Origin: an uncultured Blautia sp.
GTDB taxonomy: Bacteria; Bacillota; Clostridia; Lachnospirales; Lachnospiraceae
Length of the DNA: 32,090 nt
Reading direction: 5' to 3'
Assembly: GCA_900539525.1 (NCBI GenBank)
Contig: UQCM01000032.1
Coordinates: 1-32,090, forward strand
The notes under the pieces are model-generated. The model did no database searches, was not told the DNA's origin, and was given only the letters and a program-made list of their open reading frames with translations. Of the stretch, positions 31,318-32,090 are shown one piece after another (position 1 is the first letter of the stretch; every line of letters begins with the position of its first letter). The translations under genes and the position numbers were made by a program.

Positions 31318-31360
31318 ATTACATGCATTTGTCCGTCCAAAAGCGACAAATGCATGTAAT
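31318..31360. repeat. Perfect 16-base inverted repeat before the rRNA promoters
   Basis: ATTACATGCATTTGTC (31318-31333) is exactly complementary to 31345-31360, with an 11-base loop. It stands where other family A copies carry the CATGATTTTCATGC hairpin, 53 bases before the first rRNA -35 box. It could terminate radA transcription or insulate the rRNA promoters. Confidence 0.75.
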
Positions 31361-31412
31361 TTACGGAATTTTTCAAAAAGAAGAAAAAATTCAAAAAAAT
31401 TGAAAAATACTG

Positions 31413-31441
31413 TTGACAAAGCTCGAAACAGGTGATAGTAT
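31413..31441 (+). promoter_or_regulatory. rRNA promoter P1
   Basis: TTGACA (31413-31418) and TAGTAT (31436-31441), 17-base spacer. An A/T-rich tract just upstream (31383-31412) has the character of an UP element, as expected for a strong rRNA promoter. Confidence 0.85.
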
Positions 31442-31519
31442 ATGGGAGTCGCTTCGGTGAGGCGACAAAAACAGAAAAGCAAAAAGAAACAAAAAGAAAC
31501 AAAAAGTTGAAAAAAGTTC

Positions 31520-31548
31520 TTGACAAGCCTGAAAAGTTCTGATAGAAT
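31520..31548 (+). promoter_or_regulatory. rRNA promoter P2
   Basis: TTGACA (31520-31525) and TAGAAT (31543-31548), 17-base spacer, 107 bases after P1. It is preceded by the A-rich direct repeat AAAAAGAAACAAAAAGAAAC (about 31484-31503). Tandem promoters are the rule for rRNA operons. The leader of about 165 bases to the 16S gene includes GTTCTATTGAGAAAATTCAA then AGAAC, a likely processing stem. Confidence 0.88.
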
Positions 31549-31715
31549 GAATGAGCTGTCGAAAACAAGACAACAAAGAACATTGATAACTGAACAGTGA
31601 AACAACCTTGAAAGTTCTATTGAGAAAATTCAAAGAACAGATGCGAAAGCATCAACCTTAAAACAGTAAAACAAGGGATAAGTCAGCAATGATTTTGAAC
31701 TGGATTACAAACACT

Positions 31716-32090
<375 letters not shown>

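Noticed and set aside
31243..31605. Several frames before the 16S gene on both strands
   Set aside because: They cover repeats, A-rich tracts and the tandem rRNA promoters and have low-complexity translations.

Overview
The window reads as a chromosomal segment of a Gram-positive gut-type anaerobe of the family Lachnospiraceae (Clostridia). The 16S rRNA gene that begins at about 31716 has the V1-V2 pattern of that family. The gene set fits: truncated KdpD next to Ktr, class 1B pyrD/pyrK, ClpC, DUF4364 and RadA, with strong AGGAGG ribosome sites. I do not assign a genus.

Layout. (1) 116-2689: a five-domain cyclic-di-GMP protein (REC-GGDEF-EAL-REC-GGDEF). (2) 2976-7003: a potassium cassette, ktrB-ktrA followed by a short KdpD-type kinase and a KdpE-type regulator. 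(3) 7134-9703, minus strand: a DRE-TIM aldolase-like protein with its own consensus promoter, a DUF4364 winged-helix protein and a YhcC-type radical SAM protein. (4) 10101-10500: two small proteins. (5) 10544-16192: a UMP biosynthesis operon, pyrC-pyrF-pyrK-pyrD-(Uma2 nuclease)-pyrE. (6) 16251-18021: small membrane proteins, VanZ, a DUF6142-like protein and an HD phosphohydrolase. (7) 18519-20564: an M29-type aminopeptidase with a large extra N-terminal region. (8) 20738-24513: purine genes purE-purM-purN-purD. (9) 24608-25696: a membrane-anchored cadherin-like protein, then a decayed sugar-binding-protein fragment. (10) 25930-28963: a GntR regulator and clpC sharing one promoter. (11) 29260-31235: a conserved protein and radA. 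(12) 31413-32090: tandem rRNA promoters and the 5' part of a 16S gene.

Most genes are housekeeping. The unusual signal lies between them. Nearly every larger gap holds an inverted repeat, and several belong to dispersed families with two or more copies in this window. Family A (7004-7125, 9880-10035, 2860-2945, 31236-31307) carries hairpins whose arms differ between copies but remain complementary, including GTGC-GAA-GCAC against GCGC-GAA-GCGC. Family B is a 34-base motif built on CACCTCGAACYGGCTGACG, present in both orientations at five places. Family C is bounded by GTAACTGTTC and GAACAGTTAC. A separate 179-base element at 18091-18269 has perfect 22-base terminal inverted repeats and resembles a MITE. 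These repeats create spurious open frames and touch stop codons of real genes. They are the best candidates here for something undescribed.

All calls come from reading the sequence. No database search, folding program or expression data were available.
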